A DNA stretch of 64,000 nt from Notamacropus eugenii (Eukaryota > Chordata > Mammalia > Diprotodontia > Macropodidae): the NCBI RefSeq assembly GCF_028372415.1, contig NC_092875.1, forward strand, positions 410,389,739 to 410,453,738. The letters run 5' to 3'. The position numbers were made by a program, and so were the translations under genes. This document shows positions 1 through 11,129 of the stretch, one piece after another (positions within the stretch are counted from its first letter, which is position 1; the number at the start of each line of letters is the position of its first letter). The notes under the pieces are model-generated. The model was not told where the DNA came from. It saw nothing but the letters and a program-made list of their open reading frames with translations, and ran no database searches.

Positions 1-575
1 GAATTCAATTCAACAAGCATTTTCTAAACACTTCTTGTGTGGAATATGCCTTTCTAGTTTTCAGGGATATGAAGATAAAGCAAGGTCCAATCCATATCTT
101 GATGTAATAAATAATCTAACAGAAGAGACAAGTACAAGGCGATTGTTCTACAAGTTAGAAAACAATCAGTTCATGAAAGAAGATCAAACAGTGACACATA
201 AGATTCAAAGAGGGAAAAATTACTTGTAACTGACGAACAATTAAGACTTCTGGAGGAGGTGGTAAATGGACCATGTCTTGAATGAAGAAGATTCTCACAA
301 CTGAAGATATAGATTGAGGGGATGAGTCCAGGTACCCAGGTCAGTCATGTGCAAAAAATAGGAGAAGGCAGGATTAGACGGGGAATGTTGAGCAGTCCAG
401 TTTGTCTGAAGAGCAGTATGCATGAAAGGGAACAACATGTTATAAACTATTATTGACAAGATAGGAGTGAGTCAAATCATAGAGACCCTGGAATTCTCAG
501 CTAGGGAGTTTGTAATTTGTTTGGTATGCAATTGGAGCCAACAAAGGTTTTTAATCAAGGGAATGATTGATGTGT
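1..575 (-). mobile_element. L2 LINE relic (antisense on +)
   Basis: The + strand reads the reverse of the L2 3' region. It opens with an eroded form of the antisense L2 tail (CAACAAGCATTTTCTAAAC), and near 490-570 shows the antisense internal signature 'ctagggagtttgtaattt' followed by 'gcaattggagccaacaaagg'. The middle part is poorly preserved. No open frame in it is meaningful. Family assignment is from remembered consensus. Confidence 0.55.
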
Positions 576-680
576 TTTTATCATATAAGGCAATGAAATG
601 AGATAATACTGGTAAAGTTCTTGGCATAGTCCCTGGCACATATTAGGCACTTAATAAAAGTCTGTTTCCTTCCTCCTCTT
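576..680 (+). mobile_element. MIR-type SINE 3' part
   Basis: Carries the MIR/L2 3' signature: 'aatgagataatactgg', then 'ctggcacatattaggcac' and 'ttaataaaag'. The tRNA-like head is missing, so this is a 5'-truncated copy. Confidence 0.6.
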
Positions 681-769
681 ATATATGTGTGATATCAAGC
701 AGATTACTCTTCTTGGTATATGGAGAAGGGTAGAAATAGACCAGAGTCGGGTTTTTAAGTTGAAGTCTG

Positions 770-955
770 TGGCTAGATTTCAAAGGATCTGCAAGTTCAG
801 TGGGAAAATTACATCTTTATTTTCATTAATTTCTAACTAAAATTTAACATTTTCTTCAATTGTGAATTAAAAGAAAATATTCTGAGAAGGGGTCTATAGG
901 CTGCTAAGGTGATTTATGACACACAAAGGTTAAGAACCGCTGCTCTACTCTGATG
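770..955 (-). mobile_element. hAT-like non-autonomous DNA transposon relic
   Basis: One terminus reads 'cacaaaggttaagaacc' near 925-940. The interior holds 'acatctttattttcatta' and 'ctgagaaggggtctatag', which match a mammal-wide non-autonomous DNA transposon remembered with TIRs like GGTTCTTAACC. Related copies lie at 19507-19725 and 60945-61140. The opposite TIR is not seen here. Strand is arbitrary. Confidence 0.45.
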
Positions 956-1660
956 TAGATAGATCAGTGACATGTTTGTAATTTTGTTACTCAATATTGG
1001 CTTATGAACCAAGAATATATATTTGAATTCTTTTGTGGTAAATGGGGTTCAAATGCTAATATCTTTAGAAAAGGAGTTCTCTATTTATTTCTTGAGGAGG
1101 AAGATAAAGAAATTTCCAATCATTTCAATATTTCTTAGCACCTAATGTAAAAAACATTGTGCCACATGCAACTTAACTAGTATGGGTGATATTAGAGAGA
1201 TTTAAAAGATCTTCTTAAATTTTATAGCAGGAGCCTGCATATTTCTTCTAAGGGTTGGATCAGTTTTATTTAAAGCAACAACAACGTAAAAATGCAAGTG
1301 TAGTCAGCTACCCAGCCAGCTACTGGGTGATATTGATATGTGTTTCTGGGCCAAAAAACAGAGACCATTATGAAACAAAAGGCCTTCCCTGTCCTACAAA
1401 ATCTGAACAAAAAAGATATACAATGTGTTTGTTCTCATCCACTTTTCAGATGTTATTTCTGCTACCTCAATACTTTCCAATTAGTTCCTTTTTCAAGGGG
1501 AAATCATGCTAATGTGAAAATGAGCCATTTAAAAGGAGTTTTGAATAATTTGAATAATTCGCTGTGCTTTCTTGTGATAGTTGAATGACAAAAGGTTTGA
1601 GACTTTTGAGGGCTGTTTCAAAGTCCAAATGCTCCCTCCTTTCTCAGAGGTTACAGATTT
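956..1660. other. No recognisable gene or repeat
   Basis: AT-rich sequence. Two overlapping short + frames at 1255-1588 (85 and 82 aa) show no familiar domain, no useful start context and no repeat signature. They look like chance frames. Confidence 0.5.
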
Positions 1661-1661
1661 G

Positions 1662-1888
1662 TACTTTGAGTACTTTGAGTTAGAAAGACCTGGGTTCAGG
1701 TTTTACTTCAGACTAGTACTGAATACCTGACTATCGCTAAGTCGCTGAACCTCAAAGTGTCTCCTAGGCAGTACTCTAAGATCTAAGTTACAGAGGAGTT
1801 GTTGGTCTGTATCAGTGGAAGGAGTTTCAACAAGAGATCCTGACAATCAACAAATTCAGATACTTTGGACAAAAAAAAAAAAAAAGGT
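1662..1888 (+). mobile_element. tRNA-like-headed SINE with A-tail
   Basis: Shows 'agaaagacctgggttcagg' typical of mammalian CORE/tRNA SINE heads, then a body with 'taggcagtactctaag' and 'aagttacagaggag', ending in a 15-A run at about 1872-1886. The same body occurs at 17835-18060 and in the split copy at 41390-41780, so this is a recurrent family. The A-tail suggests L1-driven insertion. Confidence 0.6.
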
Positions 1889-2715
1889 AAGAAAAGACTT
1901 GGACTTCTTAAACTTTATTTTTTGTTAAAATACCCCAAGAGGAATGGTTCAAATTTGGGGGAAGGATCATTTGATCTACTCTTCTCATGTTAAGATTATT
2001 AAAAAGTCTGTCTCAGTGTCCAATCATGTTTTGTGAGAGTAAAAAGTTCCAGCATGGTCTCCATTCTATTTTTTTTTCTTATTCTATTTACCTTTTTGTC
2101 TGAAAATTTCTTTTAAGACATATTGCTTTGAAGAGTTCTAAAGCACATGGGATACTATTTGGATCCAGAATTACCAGAACATTGATTGGCTAGATTCTAC
2201 AAGCAAAGTCTGAAACATAGAGTGTTGAGACAAAATGCTTGTAGACAGGCTTCCTGACTGTTCCCTGATTAGCCCCGAATATCACTGTTCATACTTGCTT
2301 CTAGTATTGCCTGAATAAAAGTATGCCCATATTGTTCTCCGCTTATTTGTGTGTGCATAGCTGTGACTGGCACCTCTTTATGGCTAAAAAGGCAGAATTT
2401 CATCAGTGTGGTCATTGTCTCTACCAAAGCAAAGAGTGAACCCTTCATGCTTTAGGAGACAATTCCATAAGATGCCATGATCAATCAATTCAATGCCCAA
2501 TACTAGCCCTCAAGAAAATACTTCAGCCTTTCCAAACTTAGTCTGGTCATCAGATGACAAATTCAGAGTCTAATATTAGGTCCCTTTCCACATGGGTAGG
2601 ACCTACCAGAGCTTGTGCTCTGCTGAGGCAATTTTCAAGAGGTCATCTTCATGCCACCATAACATATTGGAGTAGGACTTTAGAAGTGGTAGATTTGGAG
2701 TGGTAAGAAATTTAA
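1889..2715. other. No recognisable gene or repeat
   Basis: I see no long frame, tandem array or familiar repeat here. A short T-run lies at about 2070-2078. Confidence 0.5.
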
Positions 2716-3010
2716 TAACAATAAACAATAAAAATCAACATTTATATAATACCTTAATGTCTGAAAAACATTTTACATCTCTTAAATCATTTGATCCCGA
2801 CAATATCTGGGTGAGGTAGGTATTATTATTATTTCAGATAATATTATTTCAGATATACTGTATCTTTATTTCACATAAAGAAACTGAGGTCCAGAGAGGT
2901 TAAATGACTTGTTCAAGGAATCATAGCAAGCAGATGTCTGAAGTAATAGTCAAACTCAGGTCTTCCTGACTCCAGCTCCTGAGCTTTATCCACTTTACCA
3001 TGTAGCTGCT
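2716..3010 (-). mobile_element. MIR SINE
   Basis: The + strand reads MIR in reverse: 'aacatttatataatacctt', 'aaactgaggtccagagagg', 'ttaaatgacttgttcaagg', and the head 'actccagctcctgagc' ending in 'tttatccactttacc'. Nearly full length, with a small ATT expansion in the middle. Confidence 0.75.
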
Positions 3011-3059
3011 TATAAAAATGTCATGATTTGATGTGGATCAACAGAGAAAAATTCTGTCC

Positions 3060-3335
3060 CTCATTTTGATGGCTACATAGCAAGTTAGCAGAAAGAACCC
3101 TGACTCTGAAGTCAGAAGACCTGAGTTCAAATAACACCTCTGATACCTACATGACCTTGGTCAGTTCCGCTAATGTTCCTGAGTTTCCTCCAGAGTAAAA
3201 TGATGGGGTTGTACTGGATGGATTCTGATGGCCTATTTGTCTTTAGAGCCATGATCTCATGTTGTTTCTGGGCCTGTTTCCTCATTCATAAAATTAAGGG
3301 TTTAGACTAGTTGTTTCTGGGGTCCCTTCTATATC
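3060..3335 (+). mobile_element. MIR-type SINE
   Basis: Head 'gaagtcagaagacctgag', then 'catgaccttggtcagttcc' and 'tcctccagagtaaaatgat' in + orientation. It lies about 50 bp from a MIR on the other strand, giving a divergent pair. Confidence 0.6.
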
Positions 3336-3504
3336 TTAAACTATGATTTTATCTTGCCTGTACTTTGGCTAATCAGGGCATAAAAGTTTTTTTTTTTTCC
3401 ATCTTGAACCCTCTTCTGTTGGAATGATCCAAATGAGAAAACTGCTTTCTCTATCTTTTTCCATGTCTTCTCCCAGTGTCTTAGAAGGGAACTGTGTGGC
3501 GTAT

Positions 3505-3690
3505 TGTGATAAAGTGCTGGAGAGTCAAGAAGGATTTGGTTTAAATCAGATTTTCAGTTTTCTCATTTGTGTAGGAAGGTTCATTACATCAAGCAGAAGC
3601 ATCTACATCACAGGTTTAAATGAGGTAATGTATACCAAAGGCTTTACAAATAATACATATAGCAGTCATTATTATTTCCCTTTCTTCCTC
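3505..3690 (+). mobile_element. MIR SINE, decayed
   Basis: Shows 'ttttctcatttgtgtagg' and a 3' part 'aatgaggtaatgtatacc', then 'cattattatttccc'. The 93-aa frame over this stretch is a chance reading of the SINE. Confidence 0.5.
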
Positions 3691-4707
3691 CTTTGTCATG
3701 CTTGAGACTGATGACACAATGACTCAGAGCTTCCTACGGAGAAGATCTGGCTCATTATGTCCTCCTGTCTGTGGAGTTCTGCTGTGTACCTCATTACTGA
3801 AAAACCCACTATTAAGGATAATATCTTGGTCTAGCAAAGCATCATGTATCACCAAGTTGACATAAGGGAGCTTTTCAGTTTGCAAAGAAACCACTACGTA
3901 TAATCTTGACAGAAGTCGTTTGTAGCTGGGCTAGCATAGCCTGCTTTTACATAACAAAGCATTATTTCCCATATTTAATTTCCCATTACTTTTAGTTTTC
4001 TGAAAAGAATGCTTAATATAAAAGGTCAAGGTATCAGCATAACATAGACAGATATTTGCTGAATGACATAAAACTGTCAAAATGCTGAGCTTTGATGTTC
4101 CATTAAGTGATCGATGTAGATTACTGACTTTTGGCTAAATGCTGCTCAACCAGATAAGGTCAATATCTGTTAGTTCATTGGTGGAATAATTAATCAATCA
4201 ATATAGGATGCCTGAAGTCAGGAAGAATTATTGCCAGGCCTGTGTCTCCGGCTTTGGTCACTGAAATTATTTTGAAACATCTTTGCAACCTTATTAACCC
4301 TCTCAGTGCAGAGTTTATTATAACTATTACATTTCTAGTGTAAGAGAGGGGGAGGAGAGGAAGCATACTAGCACATACATGCATGCACACATACTCACAC
4401 ACACACACACACACACAAACACACACAGAACAAAACCTAAGTGAGCAGCACTTCCTGCAGCCTTGAGCTCCCTAGAAGGAAAAGCCTCTCTCTAACAAGC
4501 AGAGAGCATCATCATTAGTTCTTCCCTTTCACATCGTTGCTCTCAGCTTGTAAAATAATTACATGCAATTTTTCTATTTTACAGTTGGACCACATGACTC
4601 CATGCTCTCTTGCAGAGCTACCCATTGCCCTCCAGACTGCCTTGTTGCAGGGAAGGGCAGTTTACTTCTCTGATGTTGTGGCCAAAGGTTTTGTACTGAG
4701 CCACAAA

Positions 4708-4747
<40 letters not shown>

Positions 4748-5094
4748 TCTGGTTCATAGCAAGCTTCTCTCTCATATTATTCCCCATTTCTACAAACTTC
4801 TTTCTTATTGACAACAAAGGGCTTGGTAAAGATCCTTTAAAAACAAATCAAATTCAAAGTTGGATAGTCTTAATATTTTTGAACTTCCAAGCCATTGTGA
4901 AAGTACTTTGTACTGGCTAATAATGACATGTTGTTGATTCAAATCCATTGTACCTAGCATCTTTTCTTATGTGTTATCAGGATATTCTGTATATGGTTTG
5001 TCACAGAGAATAATAATAATGCTTTGCTTTTCAGTGGTTCATCTTTTTTTCAGAACTCTTCCTAATTTTATCCTCTAAAAGGGAAGTCAAAGTA
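3691..5094. repeat. Gene-free stretch with two CA microsatellites
   Basis: Apart from (CA)n runs at about 4386-4428 and 4711-4745, no repeat family or gene was recognised. Frames crossing the runs (78 aa on - and 127 aa on +) contain Cys-Val or Thr-His dipeptide tracts and are artefacts of the microsatellites. Confidence 0.75.
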
Positions 5095-5260
5095 GGGAGA
5101 ACCTTATTTCTGGGACAAGGGAAAGTGATGCAATTGGAGTCAGAAGCCCTGGGTTCAAATCTCAGTTCTCCTACTTACTACCTGTATGTACTTTTGTAAG
5201 TCACTAATCTCTTTGGTCCTTCATTTTCTTATCTGTAAAATGGAGGGTTGAACATGAAAG
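5095..5260 (+). mobile_element. MIR SINE
   Basis: Shows 'ggagtcagaagccctggg', 'ttcaaatctcagttctcc' and 'cattttcttatctgtaaaat' in order: MIR head to core. The 3' end is missing. Confidence 0.7.
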
Positions 5261-6029
5261 CTAATTGATACTGTGCAGAATATTCCTTATTTTTCTAAAG
5301 TCATAGAGCTGGCTGAATTGATGCAAAGAGAAAGCTCATGTGGCTCCTGGTCCATTATTCTTTCTGCTGTAGGGTATACATCTGTGGTGTCACCCAGTTT
5401 GCCAGGATGCAGAGAAGTTTGCTCTTGGACCAAAGTCTGGATATCTTAGCCCTTGCTTTAAGTGGATTCAGTAGAACTCCACCAACATAGTGGTTGACTG
5501 GGAAGACAGACATGTTCGAGAGTTAGTTTGAGAACCAAAATGCTATCTACAGCTTACTCTAGTTCATGGAAAATTTCTATTCATGTATCCTTTGTACTAA
5601 GAAATTAGTAGTAAAAAGCTTGAAGGCCAGCTGCCAATCCCTAACATGGACAAATATTCAGTGTTAGCACCGTCCTGGGTTCGTGTAACTCTACTCTGTC
5701 CAATGTCTTAAAAATGTTCCCTTTATTGTGCTCGAAAGTAAAATGAGACTAAAAATATGATATATTATGGACCAGTGGGCTATTGCCAGATCAAGACATA
5801 GCTAGTTTCCATCATTCGTTAGTTGTCACTGAGGGCATATGGAGGGCATATCTTCCCCCTGTCTTTACTTCAGTGCAAATAAAATTGATGTATCAGTTTT
5901 TAATTTAATATTTATTATGTTTTAAAATATATCTCCTGAATGGTACTAAAACATGATTTCTCATCCCTTATTTTGTAAAATTCAGCATTCTTAACAAAAA
6001 TCAGACTTTCAGATAGTTTACTATATTTT
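5261..6029. other. No recognisable gene or repeat
   Basis: AT-rich. No long frame, tandem repeat or familiar repeat was seen. Confidence 0.45.
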
Positions 6030-6205
6030 TATTTTTTTCAATTAACAAGCATTTATTTTCTCTCCTTCTAGCTCCTCCTCTGTATCCTACCTCTTTGTTG
6101 GAGGGGAGGAGGGGGTGAGAACCTTGTAATGAATATGCCTAGTCAAGCAAAACAAAGCTTCATGTTGGCCTATCCAAAATTGCATGTCTCATTCTGCATA
6201 ATTTT
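6030..6205. repeat. Dispersed repeat fragment, family uncertain
   Basis: Contains 'caattaacaagcatttattt', a pyrimidine-rich block, and 'atatgcctagtcaagcaaa'. A more divergent relative appears at 15840-16010 ('tgctcagtcaaaacaag'). I remember this as a widespread marsupial repeat but cannot assign its class. Confidence 0.4.
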
Positions 6206-7140
6206 AATTTAAAAAATTCCAAAAAGCAAGGATGAGTCAGACTCATCCTCCAGATGTCCTCCAACCTACAGTGCAGAGCCTCAGAATGTATCCTGTGTGA
6301 TTGAGAATTCCTGCAATGTTAGCCAGGTAATTTGCATCTAGTTCTGAAGAAGGAATCATGCTGCAGTTTCCTGGGTCTGGGATATTTGTTATCTCAGTCT
6401 AAGTGACTGCGCTTGTCCTCTCAAATCTACTTTTAGCGACAGACATTCAATCCCCAATTCCCAAAGCAACTTAATTATTTATAAGCTAATATGGGTCAGG
6501 TTGCTTTATTGCCTTCACAGATCTTTATTCAGTCTAATCTAAACATGTTTTCTTGGAAATCACTGGGTTATAGCCAGGCATGTCATAGTGGGTCATACTC
6601 CTTCTAAAGTAATGGAGCTGAAATGAGGAACAGACTGGTAGGTAGTACTATTAAGCAAATGAAATGGTCCCCAAATAGCATGCCCTCTGCATGTCAGATC
6701 AGTTTTCCTTTCTCTTCAGTAAAAGCATGGTGCCTGTGTAGATTTTCCATGGGTATCATAGGGCTTGGGTAAAAGTGTCCAGGAACCTTACTCTTCTAGA
6801 TATATGGATGGTTGGAGTCAGAAATGCTCAGAACAGGAAGGAGTCTCAGAAACCAGTCAGTCTAGCTCCTTCATTATGCAGAAAAAAAAATTGAGCTCCA
6901 TCCCCAACACTCATCTGAAAGAATTTCATTCTATCTAGGTAGCTTTTGGTGTATTGTTCAAGGTGCTCCATGTAGTTGGAATGTATCTGTGGAGAAATGA
7001 TGATCTATCCACAAATCTTAAAGTAAATGTTACTTTCTTTGTTAAATTTAACATAAAATTTTAAATAGTACGATGTAAATTTGTAAATAGTCTTTCTTCA
7101 TTGCCTAATAAGCAGATAAGAGCATTTTGGATGGCTGATT
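6206..7140. other. Mostly unrecognised; short MIR/L3-like trace
   Basis: Around 6815-6905, 'gaaggagtctcagaaacc' and 'ctagctccttcattatgc' resemble an antisense MIR/L3 3' end. The remainder shows nothing recognisable. Confidence 0.35.
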
Positions 7141-7300
7141 TTGTGGGGTCCAGAAAGAGAAGGTAACACAGCAGAGTGTTAGACAAGGATCTGGGTTCAG
7201 ATTCTGATTCTGATATGTAATAACTGTGTGACCTTTGGTAGTCACTTGACCTTTAGCAACAAGTCCATGAAATGGAGATAATATGAACTATAGTAAGTAC
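7141..7300 (+). mobile_element. MIR SINE, truncated
   Basis: Shows 'atctgggttcagattctg' and 'actgtgtgacctttggtag' in + orientation, then 'aaatggagataatatgaac'. The 3' tail is lost. Confidence 0.6.
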
Positions 7301-8864
7301 TCTCCTAAATTGTCAAACTCACATGACATAATAATATGTGGGACATGGACTATCATGGCCCTCACTGCCTAGAAATCCAGGTAGGTTAGATTTTAGCATT
7401 TTCCCCAGGGTTCTCCCAATTAAGGTTGTTTTCCCAATTCTAGGGGGGGTGGTCTCCTGTACCTAAGTCTATTTGACCTCTAAAATATTTGTTTTTACAA
7501 AATAATATTTACTTCAAAAGGCAAAATCACAAATACAGTGTATAAACTTATTCCCCCAACATGTAGGAGGTATAATTCTCCCCTCTCTCAGCCACTTAAG
7601 TCTCTAGTTAGGGCAAAGGGTTTAGGTTCAACACACCTAAGTACAAACCTATCTTGGGAACAAGTGCTTCTGAGAGCTTCCATTCTGGGTGGATCAGCTG
7701 TACCACTCTGACTGCAATCCTAACTCCATGGCCACCATAGCCAAAAACTCCTAGGTCCTATGAGGATCTCTTCAGGCACCTGAAATGGAAGAAGATGAAC
7801 AACCCAGGAGGGAAACAAATACCCTGAGGTCCATTTTTCAGAGGCTGCGTAAAAGTGAGGGAAGAGAAAGGAATGCCCTTCCTCTCTCACTGGTTCAATT
7901 CACAGCACCCTTTCTGTAGGTGAACTGGTATCTTTAACCTCTGGATGAAGAGGATAAAAGTGGCCAAAAAGAGAGCAACAGAAAAAGAATGTGGAAAAAG
8001 AGCTCTTGAAAGATCAATTGGCTATCTTAGCTGTATTAAAGATACCTGCATCCAGTTAAAGGAGGCAACCACCACCCTTGTGGTAGGGGAGAAAGAGGTG
8101 ATTGAGACATGCTCCAAAGGGCCCTCAAAGGTACCTCCATGTTAGGCAAACTGCACATGCCCAGATATGATGCAAAATGCTTTTCATTCTTTTCAAAAAT
8201 ACTATCATCTGTCTTATTGTTCTCCTTATCATCATTACTATAATTATCTTTATTATTATTTCACTCCATCAGATATTCAGTGGCTTCTTGGGGCCAGATA
8301 CTATAACAAAAACTAACCCAAATTATTTAGTCTTAGGAATACAATGGACACCCTTGGATCATTCTAAACAAAAACACTGTTAGGGTGTTTGGCTTATTAA
8401 GGACAGAAACTAGTCCCTCTGACTCCTGATAGGCATTGGGATATTGGATGTAGGAAATGATACATTTTTATGAGAAAATTTTTATACAGAAAATGTGAAT
8501 GTAAAGTATCTAGGGCAGAAAGTTCCCTTTGGATGTTGGCGAATGTCAGTAAGTGAACCTGGCAAATGACTCTTGGTGTCTCACACAATAATACTATCCC
8601 TTTACACAGTATGGTTGGGAGAAATAATTAATAAATATAATTAGAATGTGTAGTATTTTATAAATATTTGATGATAATAACATGCAGTCATCATTTCTCA
8701 TCCATTTTAAATACAGTTCAGTTCAACAAGCAAAGACACTTCACCATGATTCAGGAAAGAAATTCACAGCAATTCAGTCTATGTAAAACTATACAAGTAA
8801 TTCTGCCAGAAAAATGTGATTACCTGAATTATTAGGAAGAACTAGGTTAATAACCTTACTGATG
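7301..8864. other. Unclassified stretch with one 66-aa frame
   Basis: The 7945-8145 frame (66 aa) is Lys/Glu/Cys-rich. It has no signal peptide, membrane segment or recognisable domain, and I would not call it a gene. The surrounding 7400-8170 could be an unrecognised LTR or other repeat. An ATT-rich run lies at 8225-8262. Confidence 0.35.
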
Positions 8865-8990
8865 TCAGTCAGTCAATAAGTCATTTCTTAAGTGCTTAAT
8901 ATGTGTCAGTCACTGTGCTGAGAACTGAGAACACAAATACAAGCAGAGAGTCCCAGTCCTTAAGAAGCTAACATGCTAATGGAGTAAGAC
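8865..8990 (-). mobile_element. L2 LINE 3' end
   Basis: Antisense L2 tail: 'caataagtcatttcttaag', 'gcttaatatgtgtcagtc', 'actgtgctgagaactgag', then 'gtcccagtccttaagaag'. A continuation into 9000-9290 is possible but was not recognised. Confidence 0.6.
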
Positions 8991-9299
8991 AAGAGAAAAA
9001 AGAAAGCTAAAAAAAGAGGGGAAAAGGAAGAGGGTGCCCATCAGGGGAATAGTAGAGAAAGCCCAGAGAGTCCAGAATATAGCCTGGAGAGAACTAATGA
9101 CAAGGTTGACCTGGTGCCTGGTTAAAATCGGGGTTCTGGGAGGAGCCATAGTCAGAGGAAGGACCATAGGGGCATAGGGTCTATATGGGGTGAGAAGTCC
9201 AGGTGTGGAGTAAACTTCCAGGATATGGAAGATTCTGTGGCACAGTAGACCAAAGCTGTGAAGGTGTGATCCCAAGTAGTTAGGACTAGATTTTCTAGC

Positions 9300-9505
9300 T
9301 CATCTCAGAGATGCTGTGTTGTATAGTAGAAAGGGCTCTAGCTCTGGGATCAGAGGTTCTTTATGGTTACAACCCCTTTTTGGAATATATTGCTTAAGGA
9401 GTCTTGAAAAATTCACTAAATTTCACTGGACCCCAGTTTCCTCCTCTCTAAAATGAGATAGTTTGGAACCGATGGCCTCTTAGGAACCTTCCAGCTTTGG
9501 GTCTG
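9300..9505 (+). mobile_element. MIR-type SINE
   Basis: Shows 'gttgtatagtagaaaggg', 'agtttcctcctctctaaaat', and a 3' part 'ccgatggcctcttagg' then 'aaccttccagc'. Confidence 0.6.
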
Positions 9506-10194
9506 TAGTCCTATGCACTTTTGAAAGAAATTCCTTCTTTGTGCTTTTCTGGAGCCCTGATTCAGAACAATCTTTATCAGGAAACAGACTATGTACTGAA
9601 AATAAAATACTGAATAGACTGGTTCCTTATGTCTCTATTTCCTCTCATGGGAAATATCAATATTTTCAAAATCTTTTATATTTTTCCTCATCATATCATC
9701 TAATAATGTAATTTGGTTGTCTGTCTCTAGATTTGCTCACGTTTGGATGCCTTTGGCCCGAGACTATGGTCAATCTTCATACCACCACGAAACAAGACTA
9801 TGAATTATTGATCATGAGTCATCCAGTGTTGCCATTTTGAGGGTGCTACCAATATTGTAAACAAAACCAATTCCCTGATGGAAGGACAATTCAACCACAT
9901 CCATGATAACTATTTAGCAAGTTTTCTCCTTTTTTTAGAAGAACTTTATGTTGTTGTTTTTTTAATTGATGAGGTAATGATCTCAGATAATATTTTCTCT
10001 TTTCTAAGAATCATGAAAAATTCTCCTCAGAAATATTTTTAGGAAGCTCTTTTGATGAAGAGAATGTGAAAGGGAAAAACAGAGGAAAACCAAGAATTTC
10101 CTGTAATTACATTCTTGCAAAACTTTACCTCTTTTCATCTGTCAAAACTTTTGTAGTTTGGTTTTATTGAAATGAAAACATGGAGGGGGAGGAC
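9506..10194. other. No recognisable gene or repeat
   Basis: AT-rich, no familiar signature. Confidence 0.45.
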
Positions 10195-10350
10195 AAAAAA
10201 CAGCTAACCAAGGAAGAACTGGTGGAGCCAGAAAGCCTGGGTTCTTGTCCTTTGCTGTGACTTTGGACAAGCGAATTAGCTTCTCTGGACCTCAGTTTTC
10301 TTATCTGCAAATGGAGGGAAATCTCTTCACTTGCAGATAAGAAAAGAGAA
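10195..10350 (+). mobile_element. MIR SINE ending in a 15-bp hairpin
   Basis: MIR head and core: 'gagccagaaagcctgggttc', 'ctgtgactttggacaagc', 'cctcagttttcttatctgc'. The last motif is then repeated in inverted form: 10296-10310 and 10331-10345 are perfect 15-nt reverse complements with a 20-nt loop. Confidence 0.65.
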
Positions 10351-10389
10351 AGAGATATTATCTAAGGTTGCTCTTCTGTTTTACCTTCC

Positions 10390-10450
10390 TACATGCGCAC
10401 ACACACATACACACACACACACACACACTCACGCGCGTGCACACACACTT
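10390..10450. repeat. CA microsatellite with CGCG interruption
   Basis: Alternating CA with TA and CGCGTG interruptions. The frames over it (133 aa on -, 93 aa on +) contain the dipeptide tracts expected from the run and are not genes. Confidence 0.85.
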
Positions 10451-11129
10451 CAGAGTAGATGCACATATCCTCTGGTTACTTGTTTTCTCTGATGAGGATT
10501 CTTTTGATTGGCTGCTGAGACAGAACTGTGTGGATATCTTATGGGGCAAAGTGTTCTCCTTTCTGAAAGCCTTTAGGTATAAAGACAACTTTCTTAACTG
10601 TGGAGGGTCGGTGAGAGAATATCCATCCCCAACTAGGCTGGCCTCATGAGCACATAGGTTCCGAGGCAAGCCTAGGAACCTGGGATGGGACCACTTTTTG
10701 TTTGTACCTACTTTCCTTTGGTATGGGAACCTGTGAGACTGCATAAGGCATCTTTCCATCTTTTGTGGGACTCAAGCAGTGGAATGTAACAGTTACAGAA
10801 GCAATAGTAGTGGTTGGCATGCCCCTGGATAAAAATGTCACAGAATTTTCTCCCTATTACAGAGATATCACCAGTTGTACCCAGAAAATTAGATTATCTC
10901 AGATACCCCAGGTGCAATTTGGTCAATTCTAAAAAATGGTACATGCTTTTGAATGTACTGTATTGAAAAAAAAGAACCATTGAAAGCATGGATCAAGGAT
11001 CTTTAGTTGGTATTAGGGAGAGGCAAGCATAGTACCTTATTTCATCTATGTTAAGGCAGGATGAATCATCTTAGTACATCACTGATGTTATTGTAAAGTT
11101 AACTAAGAGAAGTTAGATGGGACGATTTA
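10451..11129. other. No recognisable gene or repeat
   Basis: No family signature or credible coding frame was seen. Confidence 0.4.

Noticed and set aside
4190-4920. 78-aa minus and 127-aa plus frames
   Set aside because: Each contains a CA microsatellite read as Cys-Val or Thr-His repeats. No domain, signal or conserved start context.
10358-10759. 133-aa minus frame
   Set aside because: Ends in a Cys-Val run from the CA repeat at 10390-10450; the rest shows no recognisable domain.
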